Below, piece after piece: positions 1-13,510 of a stretch of DNA of 64,000 nucleotides (position 1 is the first letter of the stretch; the number at the start of each line of letters is the position of its first letter). This DNA comes from Thamnaconus septentrionalis (lineage: Eukaryota; Chordata; Actinopteri; Tetraodontiformes; Monacanthidae): contig CM020509.1 of the NCBI GenBank assembly GCA_009823395.1, positions 10,343,001-10,407,000 of the forward strand. The letters run 5' to 3'. The notes under the pieces were generated by a model. That model did no database searches. It saw only the letters and a program-made list of their open reading frames with translations, and had not been told where the DNA came from. Both the position numbers and the translations under genes were made by a program.

Positions 1-348
1 CGGTTTCAATCCGGCCGGTTTCTCTGGGGTTTCGACGTGGAAAGCCTTTTCCACTCAGCCGCTGATCTGCGTTGAAAACACCTCCAGGAAAAAGTGGCTC
101 CCGCCAGCTCGATCGAAGCAATGATTTTTTTACTCTCTAATTATTCTCACGTAGTTGAATGGGAAAAAAAAGTGCCCACAGGCGTCGCTATTGATTAGAG
201 TCTGTGACATTTTAAAAATCCGATCGGATTTGAATGCAGTTTTTCCCGTTAAGAAAACAAAAACTGATTTGTTTGTCTGTTTGTTTCAGGTGATTTTCAG
301 TAGATGGATTCTCGCTTGACTCGGAGCCACAGTTGAAGATTCCCCGAG
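1..348 (+). promoter_or_regulatory. mrpl11 5' flank and 5' untranslated region
   Basis: This stretch lies just before the mrpl11 start codon and holds no other gene. A pyrimidine-rich run ending in CAG at 287-289, with a branch-like CTGAT shortly before it, looks like a splice acceptor, so a 5' untranslated intron may end here and the promoter may lie at or beyond the left edge. A short upstream reading frame of ten codons plus stop (304-336) precedes the main ATG. The acceptor and the uORF are seen in the sequence; their use is inference. Confidence 0.45.
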
Positions 349-471
349 ATGTCCAAGATCTCCAAAGCAGCCAAAGCTGTGAAGAAGCTTGATTTGGCCA
401 ATGTGATCCGGGCCACCGTGAGGTCGGGACAAGCGGCCCCCGGCCCTCCCCTTGGCCCCGTCCTGGGACAG
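349..471 (+). CDS. mrpl11: mrpl11 coding exon 1
   Basis: The exon encodes residues 1-41, starting [13 protein letters not shown] (basic, as expected for a mitochondrial protein N-terminus) and ending [11 protein letters not shown], the L11 proline-helix motif. The donor GTAATT follows at 472, phase 0. Confidence 0.95.
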
Positions 472-3328
472 GTAATTTACCGCTGATTCCTTTTCTTGTT
501 CCATCTGCTCGCTCCGAGTAATCAGGACGATTACGTTAATTGCGGGAGCTGTGCTTCGTTTTATTAACTGACCTTCTGCAGGCTGCTCTCATTAAGCGCC
601 AGCCAACCTGGTTCCCCCCTTCTCCCCCATTTTCTCTTTGCCAATCAACTCTCATCTCCTGCCTCAGTCATCTTATTGTGCCTCTCCTCCTCCTCCTCAG
701 CCGCTCCCTCCCTCGGACTCATTCATATTCCTATTCTTATTCTAGTCGAACAGCTCTTTTGTGCAGGTGGCTTCCTGACTCAGGCTCCGTCTGGGACTAT
801 TTTCTTTGCAGTATCTCACCCAGTGACACTAAAACATCCACCCACCCCAAGCGCTCCTTACGCATTACCCTCTCTCCTCCTTCCCTGCCCCCAGATGAAG
901 TGGGATAAAACCCGAGAATAGCTTCTCTCAAATTATTTTGTGTTAAACTCCTGCCTGTATTGCGCTGCTTGGGAGGAACGGCAAAGGTCTTTGCGTGTTT
1001 GTTCTTTTATTTATTTATTTATTTATGTATTTATTTCAGTGGTGCACCAGTTCAGCATTTGGGATTTCTTTCCAACCACAGAAATTTTTGTACTCACCAG
1101 CACATAAATAAATAAATCGGCAGTCCAGTAGGGCAGTAAGCAGAGATATTAGGCAGATCCGAAAACCGAGGCAGTGTGTGTTTTTTTTTTTTTTTTACAA
1201 GTTAAATCGCAAAAGTGCATCGTTTTTAAGTCTTTCTGGTTAAATTTATGTAAAGACCTGCCATAAAGTCGCAATCTGTTCACTCTTTAATGGCCATTCA
1301 GCCGTCTGATTGTGCTTTCACTATGGAGGGGACCCTCTGCGCTCTCCATACATACAAATGAGCTTAATGGACAGTGCTCATCAGCCTCGAATGCCGTCGA
1401 GCGCTTGTAAACCAGATTCAGTTCTCCCGTCTTCATGAGTTGATGGCGAGACTCGCGGAGTAAAATGGAAAAGTGAAGCAAAGTGGCTGACCCACATTAT
1501 TTATATTATAGGGGAGGAAAAGGGCAAGTGTCAGAAAAAAAAATCACATTTCTCTTTTGTGACATCATCAGTAATGGTGGCAGTACATTACAGATCCATT
1601 CTGAACGATGTCGGCAGCTGCACAACGTGAACACTAACGGTGTTTATAGTCGGCAGTTATTGTAAACACGTTAACATAATGTGATTTTTTTTTTCTCCCA
1701 CAATTTATCTTGTCACATTTATGACTTGCACGCACCGCGTGTGAAGTGGTCCGATGTTTACAGTAATTAATTTACTGATGAGCATGTTGATTAGTCAGCT
1801 TTTGATTTTGTCCAGACCCAAAATGTTAATCACACAGTCCCAGCCTCCAGAGAGCCGCCTTCAAAAAACCCCTGTTGAAAAGCAGATAAAGCTCAAACGC
1901 CACTTATCACATTTTCAGAAGCTGGAACCAAACTGTTATTCATTAATTAACGATGCTGTTTCATTTTCATTTCCAGCCGTTATAAAATGAACTCACTAAT
2001 TGGCTCTTTCACAAAAACCCTGTGGTTTGGAACAGCTATTTTTTTTTTCTTTGTATTTTTTTTTTCATCCATGGAACTTCCTTCTGTCCAGTTCTGACAT
2101 CAGTCTCTCTGTTTTCAAATGCTATCAAAATCTGGAGATTCACTTCAGAGCCTTTTAGCCTTTTAACTGACTCTGAGAAATTGACTTTGATAGGCTCTAT
2201 TTTTTTGTTTTTCGCCCCCGCCGCTGTGTCAGGCAGCTGATTGAAACAAAAAATAAAAAATAAATCTCTAAACTCCTGAAATTTTTCTCCTTCCCCATCA
2301 GTGATCAGAAGATAGACACAGTTATTGACTGGCTGGTGGACACCATGAGGGACCAGGCGGCAGCAGAGTCGGACGCTCTTCTCTCTTGTTATTGCCGAGA
2401 CCAAAGCTATTGATCAGGTGGCCAATAATTCAGTAATGTTTATTTAAATATTAATTATGCCAAAAAAGGCAACTGGGAACAAATTCACCTAATCCTTGTA
2501 AGGTTTAGGAAGTATAGTTGGCGGGCTTCAGTCAGAGTCTCTGCCTTGATGTTTGACTGTAACTTTCATGAATATGGAGGTGATTCATACATTTGGGCAA
2601 CATCCAGACATTTCTTCCTTTTTGCTGCTACAAAGAGGAGGGCGCGCACTGTAATCTCAGCCCATCCTTAAAATACACTATCCTTGGCAGAGCCCCCCCC
2701 CCCTGCCAAGAGTGAAAGGCTATGAAGCATGTTTTTAAAGCGCTCTTTCCCGTTCGCCACCTTTGTGGGTAATTGATTTTAAGAAACTCTGCTCGGTTTT
2801 AAAGCGCTGCTTAATTGCGCTGCCCCTCCAGCTTCACTCAGGGAAGCTTGTTCCGTCGCTCGGCTAAAAATATCGCTTCAGTTTGACACTTATCTAAATG
2901 CGATTACTGTAGCAAACTAATACGGCAGAGTTTGGTGTATATTATGTGTGTGTATGTGTGAATGTGTTTCTTGAGGAAACCCAACAACTTTTTTTGACAT
3001 GATTTCAACCATTGAACCGGTGTAAAATACTTTGGATCTGCTTTTCATTTCCATCTGTTGAAGTGCCTGTAGAGGAGCTCTTTGAAAAGGAGAGGCAAAC
3101 ATTGGAGGCTGATTAGAGGAACCTTCTGTAGGCCACATTTAAGCAAACTCAGCTCTTTTTTTTTAATCAACAATAACATGGTAATTACATCTCATTACTA
3201 CTCCAAATGATATGCACAACATGAACCCGTTTTCCGTGCCTCCCTGCCCAGCTGGGAGGGTAATTTGCTGGTCGTGACACTAACTGATGCAGTGACCTGT
3301 TGGAATCCAAATAAATACTATGTAATTG

Positions 3329-3414
<86 letters not shown>

Positions 3415-3778
3415 AATACAATGCCATGCAAGTCTATGGGGTCAAAAGTCAACTTTGTCCTAGAGACATGGGACCACTTGCAGGTTCATCGGGATCCCTC
3501 AAGACACAGCCACGTCAAATTTGGGGCTTCTAGCCCATGAGGAACCCTGAAACCCTAACCCTAATTCCAGCAGTAACCCTAACCCTAACCCTAATTCCAG
3601 CCTTATCGCTAACCCTAATGCCATGCAAGTCTATGGGGTCAAAAGTCAACTTTGTCCTAGAGACATGGGGCCACTTGCAGGTTCATTGGGATCCCTCAAG
3701 ACACAGCCACGTCAAATTTGGGGCTTAGAGCCCCAAATTTGGGGTGCATGAAAAATTGGGCATATATACACACAAAAT

Positions 3779-3813
<35 letters not shown>

Positions 3814-6800
3814 ATATATATAAATATATATTTATATATGTGTATATAAGCAGACAAATACACTTTGATCCAAACACAATGGCTGTGACCTCTCCAGCTT
3901 TGTGTGCGTTTGTACACAGGTCACAACCGCTGTCCCGCTGCCATTCACCTCCACAACTGTGAGCTGATGAATCTTGCAGCAGGGAATCTCCCTCTGTTCC
4001 TGTGTTTTATATCATTGAAAGTACTTTTTGGCAAGCCGAATTGTTGTTTTTTTTTTTAACTCCCCGACTACTTTTTCTTTTTCAAACCTGCTCTACCCTT
4101 GACTACTGCTGACTACTGGTGATGAGTTGCTCTTTATTCATTGTGTCAGAAAAGGTTTCTCCGTGTTTGTCTGCGGTGAGTTTAAGGACTGGAGGAACCT
4201 CAGAGCGATGTTTTATCTGCCAGCTAATTAACTGATCAGCAGTACTGTTTTCTCAGACGAATGAGTTAAAGATGAAAAAGATAGGAGTAAGGAATTAATG
4301 TGTGGTATGTGCTGTGTCGGAGGGCTTGTGATAAATAAATGAACCGTGGGGAAATATTGAAACTATTTGACACAGGCACTACTCCCAGTGACAGCTTCCA
4401 ATAGCAGACATAGTTTGGAACAATCCTCTCAAACGCATAGTATTTTCTGAGGCCTGTCACCGTGACACAAGTACCAATCTGCCAGCATCAGTGGATGCCT
4501 GAGATATTTTTAGTTGTCCTTTTAGCGAACGGCTCACTTTCCGTTCCACGGAGAAGAAGAGTGAGGTGTGACAGCTTCCATAGTGGTAGACTCCTTTCTT
4601 TAGCGGCTTTAGCGGGTTTGTCAGTTTTGTCTTCAGTTCCTCGTCTTTCTTTGTTTGCCTCATTTTTACCTCCAGCAGCACATTCACGATTCAGATATTC
4701 TGTTCGAGCCACAGACGTGTTAAATTATGTATAAAAGACTCCCATTAAATCAGCAGTACGTGATTAGTATTAATGGATGCCTTTCATAGAACTGAACGTG
4801 CCGGTTACTTCTTGTTTTTGGTTTCATGACTCCTGAGGGGTTATTAATGGTCCTGAAATTTAAACAATTCATTTAAATATCTTAGCAGTGCAATGTGGGG
4901 AAAGTGGATATCTCTGTTCTGATTTGATTTTCTTTGCTGTATTTAGTTTTGTTAATTGCACATGAATACTTCGCTCTCCCAATTAAATCACTTTCATTTG
5001 ATCTATTATTTATGTTCAGTTAACATATCAGAAAATAGCCACCCCTAAGTAGCCACAATGAATTTCCCAGAGAGTGTTGGGGTTGTTGGGGTGTTTTTCA
5101 AAAGGACTGGTTCCGTTTTCGGCGGCTGTATTTCATCCTCCTTTCTTTTGCTTTTCATTTTAAAAGAATGACACAGGCGTACATTTCTCAGACAGAAAAA
5201 CACAGCGTCTCACCAAAGCTGTGTCATTACTTTAACTGAAGTAAAAGATCTGAGCACACCGTCCTCCGCTGGACTGGAGAGTTGTCACTCACTGGAAGGG
5301 TTGAAAATTACTTTCCAGCCTCTGCACCTGCAGGAGTTTTCATCAGTTCCTTCTTGCAGGGACAAACTGTCCTGATTGAATAAATAATCTTTCCTGTCAC
5401 ATTTATAATGACTCTATTTCAGAATTGAAAGCTTTTCAGGCTTTATCTTTTATTCATTTTGAGCTTCATGTGAAGCGTTGTTGCATCATGTGACCGGACT
5501 CTTCAACAGTGACTACATATATTATATCAGTTTTTACAGGCACTGATGGAAACTCTGACTTCACTGGCTTTTAAGACTCACTGAGCTGTTTTCTTTTAAT
5601 TTGAAAAGGAAAGAAGCTTAAATTCTTCAGATCCCAGTGGAGCTGCTGTGCTGCCTGTCAACTGAACACCCTGGGAATTTGAACAAGAAGCTCTCAGCTT
5701 GAACGAAAAGAAAAGAAAAATGAACTAAGCAATCATTAAATCAAAGAATGCATTTTCCATTAAAGACATTGACTCAGTGAATCAGTTGGGATTTCACACA
5801 TTTACTACACACCTGTGTGATGATTGAGGCCCTGCTGATTATGTTATAATCCACGGAGCCTTTTGTGAAGGAAAAGATACCAGCCATTGGAACTAGGGCT
5901 GCAACGATTACGTCAACAACATAAATTCGTTGACGCGGAAATTTCAACGTTGAGCCGTCGTGTTATTGTTATTCTAAGTTGCTCAATTATTAACACCACA
6001 CTCCGGTCTCTTAATGCTCATTTATACCTGCAGTGCAGTACTGAGCGCTGAGGGCGGTGTCGCTCGTTGTTTACATCCTGCAAAAGACAGGAGAAGAAGA
6101 ACGGCTTCTTCACTGAAAAGGCTAGAAAACTCCGACCCAAAGTTTCTAAACTTTAGGATTATTTCAGAGGAAATGAAACAACGAAACACGTTAGGTGCAA
6201 ACTCCGCGAAGCTCACCTAGCATTCCAAGGTAGCACTCCGGCGATACGCCAACCAACACCTTAAACGCAGACACCCCAGAGTCGATGTGCCATCACGCAC
6301 CGTTGTTCACGAAAAACGCAGAGGACAGATATTTTTTTGACGTGACATGCTTATTTGTTGATTAATCATCAGCCTATTACGCAAGGACATGTTCCGACAC
6401 GTTTTTTCGCATGTCGGAAAATCATGGAAGAAGCTTGATTAGTGAACGATAGTTCGTTTAGGTAAATGCGTACTTTATGACAGTAATTAGTAAATTACAG
6501 ACCCTGTTTGTGAATTAATATACCTATGATATTTTACGTTGAAAAACAGAACTATAGTATGTCACAGATAAATGCTTTGTGTGTCATTGTTTTTTATATA
6601 ATTGTTTAAAAACGTATGCTGTCAGAGTACAACAGTATAAAACAGGTGTGAAGATTTAAGCAAGCTAGGTTAAACAGAAGTCCAAAATAGGTTGGTGAAA
6701 ATAAAGAAGATAATCACGGCTAATCGAGTAATTGAAAAATAATGGATAGACGAGTCGACAACAAAAGTAATTGCTAGTTGCAGCCCTAATTGGAACCCGA

Positions 6801-9800
6801 TTCCTGCCTAGTAGTACCACATTTAAAGAAACGGCAGATGCAAACATAGCATGTCTCCATACTGCAGGACACTTGCTTGTCAAATTTGTCCCCAAATGCA
6901 ATATTGGCACCATATTTTTAGCCAAAATAGCTCGTTCTGCACATTCATGTGAGTTCTTGCAAGCGTGGCAAATTAGTTTACATGTTGATGGAACTGAAGC
7001 TTGTGTGAGGCTGCTGTGGATATTCTCTGACCATATTTTCCCAGCCAAGTTGGAGTAAAGAGGGGCAAGATGGCATGGCATTGTAATTTCGAGTGAGCGA
7101 TTCCTTTCGTATCGTCTTCACGTCATATTTCAGCTGTAAACTTGGGCATCAGCGAGCTGACCGGCGCTGCTGTTTCAGCCTCGGGTCATCCTGACATCTG
7201 AGCTCTGCACCGGTGCACGTTTGTCTCCGCTGTTGCACCGAAAATATCATTTGGTGCTTCGCATCATTTCTTTCTTCACGGAACATACTTTGAAGTCCCC
7301 CCCCCGACCCGCCTCCTCTCCAACAAAAAATGAAACCTTGGGGGGCCACCGGCGTGTACCGTGATGAATGATTTGGACGTCTGTCGGTTAAATGTGGCTC
7401 TCTGCCATACGAGGTGGGTGTAAGCTGGAGGCATATTGTAGCTGCTGCCACATCATGGGTAATGAGGTGAGATGGCTTGTAAGCAAGTGCTCAACCAAGC
7501 GAAACAAAGCCATACGTTTGTTTAAAGGTTGCCTCTTTTGGGCTAGATTTTGGGGGGGTGGGGGGGATGTCATTTTTTGTCAAAGGGGACGTGTTGCATG
7601 CATTTGTCTCTCCCAGCCCCTCTGCCCCTCGTGAAGCAAACAGTAAATAAATAGCAGACGGCGGCAGCAGCTCCAGGCAGTGGCCTTGGCCCTTTAATCT
7701 TAGCCAACCTCTTCCCCCCTGCTTCCCCCCCACCTTTGACTAACCACCCTTGACAGGGGAAGTGCGGATAGGTAGGCCGGCTGTCGGCTGCGGGGCAAAT
7801 TTAAACAAACGAGAGAAATAAAAGAAGGAGCGGCGAGACAAAAGGGAAAACTGACAGCTTTGGTACAGGAGAGTAATTACAGGCGGGAGGGAAATTAGCA
7901 CGCGGCGAATGGAGGGGGAAGAAGCGAGTGCAACGGAGGGGAAATAAGGGGGCGGCTCAGCCACTGTTCCTTCAGAGGCAGGTTGTGAGAGTCGGCGGGA
8001 GCTGAGGAAAAACGCTGGGTGCTGTATGTAGAACTTCCAGGTCCAGCAGATCTCAGGGAGAACGTCGTTTGCAGGGCCAACTCCCCGCACCGGTGCTGCT
8101 TTTGTTAACAAAGAAATACATAGGGCTAGCCAGCAAGTACACCCATTTTTTAAAATGTAGCCCGAGCGCCAAGGAGGAGATGAAAGAGGCCAGTTGGAGA
8201 CGGACTACTACTCCAGTTTATCCCTCTGTGCTTTTTTTTTTTTCCTCCCCCACAAGAGTCTCTCTGAGCCAGACACAAATTCAGTGCTGAAACATTAACC
8301 GCAATTCTTTCTGTGCCTAAGTGTGTACATTAGTCTCAATACATCCTGCTGGATGCAGACTCTAAATCAAGTTTAGAGGAGGCAGAACAGAGAAGCGCTT
8401 GCACTTTGACAGATCGTCTGCCCACAAGAGGTAGACGGGTGTGTTCTGAAGCTAAAGAGACCATTTTCTCTGTGAAGATACATAACACACACTTATGACA
8501 ACTCCTGACGTGCCCCCCCGCCCTCCCAGCGTTACAGGCAGGCAACGTGACAGCACACCCAAGGATCATTGTGAAAAGGATCCGAGCTGTTGGAACCGTC
8601 GGCATAATTGTGATAAATGACAGCCCTTTGAAAAAGGTGCCACTCAATGAAGCAACGAAGACGCTGTATCTTGGTTCAATAAGAAAAAAAGGGAGGGGCA
8701 GCCTCAATATGATTTTCCCATTTCAATAAAAAACATTTTAGAAACGCGCAATTATTTTTTCCCACAGAGACGTCGTTGATGTCTCTTAATATAATTTGGA
8801 AAAAAAGATACTGTATAGTCCCTTAAGACTTTTGGCCTTGAGTCAATTGGACCAGCTTGGTATGTTGGAGTGGGGGGGGACAGGCTGCCAATAACTCCAG
8901 CACAACAGCCAGTCAAGTGTCAGCGGAATGCGAATATGAAAATACTTTTCTTTAATTTCCCACTGTGCCCTTGAGGTGTAGCTGACAGCAGGCGTGCACC
9001 AAGTTCGCAGTATACGCATGGTTAATTTGTCCCAAGTCCCACATGGTTGCATGCAGAGCACGTGCTCTCACAATAACCGAGAGGCTCGTAACTTTATGAG
9101 GAAACAAGGCACTTGACTGTACGCTATACTCTCCCTAACTGCTGCTCTAAACTCATTATCCAACAGTGGCCAGAGCACAAGCAGCCACATCTCAGGGAAA
9201 AAAAAATGTTGCACGGAAGATTAATCTATAATTTAAATAGAATTTAAAAGTTTCTTTCATCTTAGGTATAAAATAGGATTTGGGGATTAGACAGCCTCAA
9301 CACTTGTTTTTTCCCTTTCGCGTCCTTAAATTGACTTAGAGAGTTTTGAGGGGGGGAAACAGCCGACGGAAAGGCGGCAGAAACATGAATTTTGAATGTG
9401 TTCCTGAAATTGTAAAGGGATTACAGACATTGGTATTCTGCCTTTGTAAACAATATACTAAAATGGACCTGTTCTGTTGCTTGTGTGGCAACAGGATTAA
9501 GATGTTTCGTGGGGAAAAAAAAAAAACCTACTTGCACGCCATTGGTAGCTAAAAGCGGCTCGAGGTTTTGCACATTTTGCAGAGCTAAAATCTCCTGCAA
9601 GGGGCTAAAGTAGTCCAAGGCTCTAAAAAGGCCTAAAATTACCTCTGGTTAGTGCTCAAATTCTGCATTTTTAATGGGCGAGACACAAGTATCACATTTT
9701 TGGCAGGGACAGTTGAGTGTGCAGCCCATGAGTCTGCAGGTTTCATCTGCAACCACAAAATATCCAGAGCGAGCGCTCCCACTGATTAATATTTCCTGCC

Positions 9801-12800
9801 AGACATCCAAGTAATATCGGCCTGTGTTTCCCCTTGGTTTGAATGAAAAATGGCAACACTTTTGGGGCTTGCGATAATATATCAAAGATATGTGATATGA
9901 GGAGAAAACACGACTGTACATATTGTGATTTTTATGATATTCTTCTCCCCTCAAATACTTTTCTGTTTATGGGAGGCTTTACATCTTATAAACTCCTGGC
10001 AGCAATTTAAGAAGAAGTATGCAAGCAGCGGTTGTGATTTAAAGAGCTAAATGGGTTTTGGTTTGGACAATAAAATGCAGGAGCTTTAAGTGGTGGGCGG
10101 CCGGTAAATCTTCTCTCTCTGGTTTTGATGGGGTGAAAATAAATAATCTCCCCGCTATATTAAACTTTTGCTCTCTGACAGTTCACTATTAAACTTTGAA
10201 AAGAATCTGCTCTAAAGGTCAAGGTTCTGTTTTGTTGTGACTTCCAAAGAAATTAGTTTTGATCTATTTTTCCTTCAGACTATAAGCACTTGAATTGAAT
10301 ATGAAAGGAAACCACAAATCACAGGGACACCACTGCAAAGAAAAAAAAACATTAGTGGTTGTAGTAGGAAAACATTAAAACACATTTAATACAAAAGAAC
10401 CCTTAAACCACAAAGTCAAGTGTTTGACTGCAACAAAATCATCACATTTCAGGCAGTTGTGCTCTGAGTAAAGAAGAGGATAACCATTACTAGACCGAAA
10501 CACACATTTTCTTGAACTGTTTTTTTCTTATGGTTTGATAAACAGTCTTCACAGTGCTCAGTGGAGGAAACGCACTCCCACAAATCACAGTAATGCAGTT
10601 TTTCTTGGCACAAGAGAATGTGCGGAAATTCAAGCCTGCCAAATGGGTCTCCACATTATACCCGTCTTCTTTGTACTGAATTTCAATACAAAGTACAAGA
10701 TTGGATGTGATGCTGGCAAGTTGGCTCGGTCGGACCTACATTTGGGCATCTTTGTACATGCTCTTGTGCATGCCCGCATGCTCGGCAGCTCCCTAAAGTT
10801 CCTGGGAGATGAAAGAGGGCCCTAAGGGGGTCTCGGTGGGCTCCAGGCTGACGTGCGAGAGCGAGTGGCTTTGAGGCCGAGACACGGTGTGGTAATGAGA
10901 GGGAGGAGCCTGACACTCGGCTTGGCCCGAGCTCTGGCTCGGCAGCGTCGAGTCCACCGTCTCGACTCCAGCCGCCGCTCCTGCCGCCACGGCGCCTTGC
11001 TCCTGCTTGTGCCTCTCCCAGGCCGAGTTGAGCTTCACGCCCAGAGCCAGCAGGTTCTTCCCCAGGAAGACGGTGGACACGCGGGAGTCCCGGTACCACA
11101 GCATGCCCGTGCCTCTCAAGGCCAGCGTGAAGATGTTGATGGTGACCAAGCTGAGCCACGGGTACAAGGCCTCCTTGCGAGCTCCCCTCTGGCCCGGGAG
11201 GCCGGTGGAGCCGAGCTCCGTGAGGGCCACACACGGTAGCAGCAACAGGAGAGCGTAGCAGTAGAAGAAGACCAGGCCCTCGGCCCAGATGGGCAGCTGC
11301 TGCTGCTGCTGCTGCTCGATAAGCCCTGCCGCTCCGCCCGCGCCGCCTCCTTGCGCTTCCCACAATCCTGCTTGGAGGTCCAGCACGTCCAGCAGGTCCA
11401 CCACCACCCACAGCAGCCGACCCCTCACCTCCTGCTTCCTGCGCTGCGGGGTCATGTGGTCGGCCCCGGTCAGGATGAGGAAGAGCGAGGGCAGGCAGAT
11501 GGAGAGCAGCAGCGTCAGCGTCTTTCTGGCGAGCGGGTCGGGCGGCCGGCGCTCCTGCCTGTAGTTGTGGCACACGAAGAAGAGCTTGAGCTGGAGCAGC
11601 GACAGGAAGAGGAACCAGAGAGCGTTGGCGAAGCCGCGGCGTGGCGAGCGCGCCTCCGACACCACGCCGGCCGACACGAAGCGCAGCGCGAGCAGGAAGC
11701 CAACATCACCTAGCAACACGGCCGCGTACTGCCACACGCTGGGTCCTGGGGGACCCCGAGCTCCCAGCATGCTCTGCTCCAGCAGGTAGAGGTCCACCAC
11801 CGCCATCGTGCTCACCGTAACCAGGGTTGATACGCACACCTGGGGCGTGGGCACCATGCCTGAAGGGGAGAAAAAGACACACAGCAAGATTTGAAATCTG
11901 GCGCTCCCATCTGCCTCTCCCAGTAAAGCCGAAGCGTTTGGATGCGGATGTGTTTGTGTTCCTCTAAAATCGAGTTCAAACCAAATGTGAGATATTTTTG
12001 TGCCTGTTGCTATGGTTGAAGACTTTGGCTGTTTGGAGGGCAACAAGCGTCCTTGATCTTTTGGCCAGAGCTGCATCTACCTTTGGCGGCTCACGTTGGG
12101 AAGCCTGTTAAATGTTTTCTGCTCATTTTGCAGTGCCGCTCTTTGAACTGTGTAGGCTCCGTGCCGCACAAAGGCCTATAGAGGGGCAAGTTCCCTGCTC
12201 TCGCTGTTTTTTTATTTCCTTTTTGTTGTCACATCTACTTCTTCTTTTTGTACTTCGGCCTATTTATTATTAATCAGTTTAGCGATAGTGTTCACACGCA
12301 GCGAGATCCCCGTTCACAGCCTTTTTCTTTTCCTCCGCGTTGTGTCTTGTGTGTTCTCTCACACTGTGCCGCACTCTTTAATAATTGCAAAATTCCACTC
12401 CCCTCATTTCAGATGAATATTGATAACTTGCGATTTGTCTAGAGATGGGTTTTTTGACTCTCGCCTTGGTTTTCATCTGGGTGCGTACATGCAGGTAATG
12501 CTAATACAGCTGCACATTAAAGTTGATTATTCCTGCGACTCCCGCTCATATCTCTGCTGCAGACGGTCCAGAGAACTCCTGCTATTGGCAGCAGCTTGAG
12601 GAACGATGGTTGACATTACCGTGCAATCGAGCCGGTATCTCTCTCCATCATGTTCAGCTGTAGCGTTTGGACTGGTCTGTTGTCGGCTCAGCACCGCTCA
12701 GGGGGTGTCAACACTGCTGCCGGATCAATGACATCATAATATAAAATCATTACCGCCTCAGATGTGTTGTAATGGCCACAGTTGAGCGTGATCGAGCGAG

Positions 12801-13478
12801 AGATTGTCGGCGCGATTGTGGCCTCTGCGATGTCTGCCGGTGGAATGTGCGTATTGATATCCCTCCGTGATGGAAAACTCCTCATAAACTCCCTCACTGT
12901 AAGACTAACAGGGGCGCTGCCATTTCCTCTGCGCCGGTCTGAATCATTGAAAAGCACCGAGGAGCTCCACAGGGTACAAACGAGGGGGTCTAAGACTGCA
13001 TTACTGTATGTGGGGGAGCGGAATGCGCATATGACTGGGTGTGAAAGATTTATAAAGGCCGTCTACACGCCCAATAAAGTGTTACCGCCTGATAATAATG
13101 GTTCAAAAATAAGCCGAGGGGGTGAGAGACTTGGATGCAGATACAAAGTGACTCCCACCCACTTGCGTGAAAGGCGCGCAATTCCACGAGGCCAGCTTGG
13201 CCTGGATGAATCTCAATGTATTCATCACCGGGGGTATTGCAATATCCCAGACATTACGGGGCTTGTTTTGAAACCGATGAATCAAAGAGACGGAGAAAGA
13301 AACGATCTCGGCTGATTAATCCGCCGGCGGCCATGGTGGGAGGAGGAACATGCCACCCTAATATATCTCATCTCAGTCTCCTCGCACACTCCAACTCGAT
13401 TAGAATTTAACTTGAAATTAAATAGGATTTCGCTCCAGAGATTGAAAGACTGTTTCAAGATAAATTGTTTTTTTGTTT

Positions 13479-13510
<32 letters not shown>

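Larger units (their letters stand above)
472..5885. other. mrpl11 intron 1, left part
   Basis: This is mostly unique AT-leaning sequence with no convincing gene. It contains an exon-like segment at 2302-2417, a GT microsatellite at about 3331-3414 running straight into a telomere-like 197-bp repeat (3420-3765), and a TA run at about 3783-3850. I saw no intact transposase or RNA gene. Confidence 0.6.

Noticed and set aside
3552..3620. CCCTAA tracts as a real or interstitial telomere
   Set aside because: The hexamers occur only as short clusters inside a 197-bp dispersed unit, not as a continuous array, so this is a repeat family and not a chromosome end or fusion point.
9860..9960. ATATATCAAAG/GATATG...ATATTGTGAT symmetric AT-rich stretch as a MITE
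   Set aside because: No defined terminal repeats or target duplication could be found.
11858..12076. 73-residue N-terminal extension of the TMEM121-family frame
   Set aside because: A splice acceptor lies immediately before the internal ATG, the extension lacks family similarity, and known members start at the equivalent methionine.
12782..13315. 177-codon open frame on the plus strand
   Set aside because: No domain, no upstream promoter features and no protein-like composition; most likely chance in an intron.
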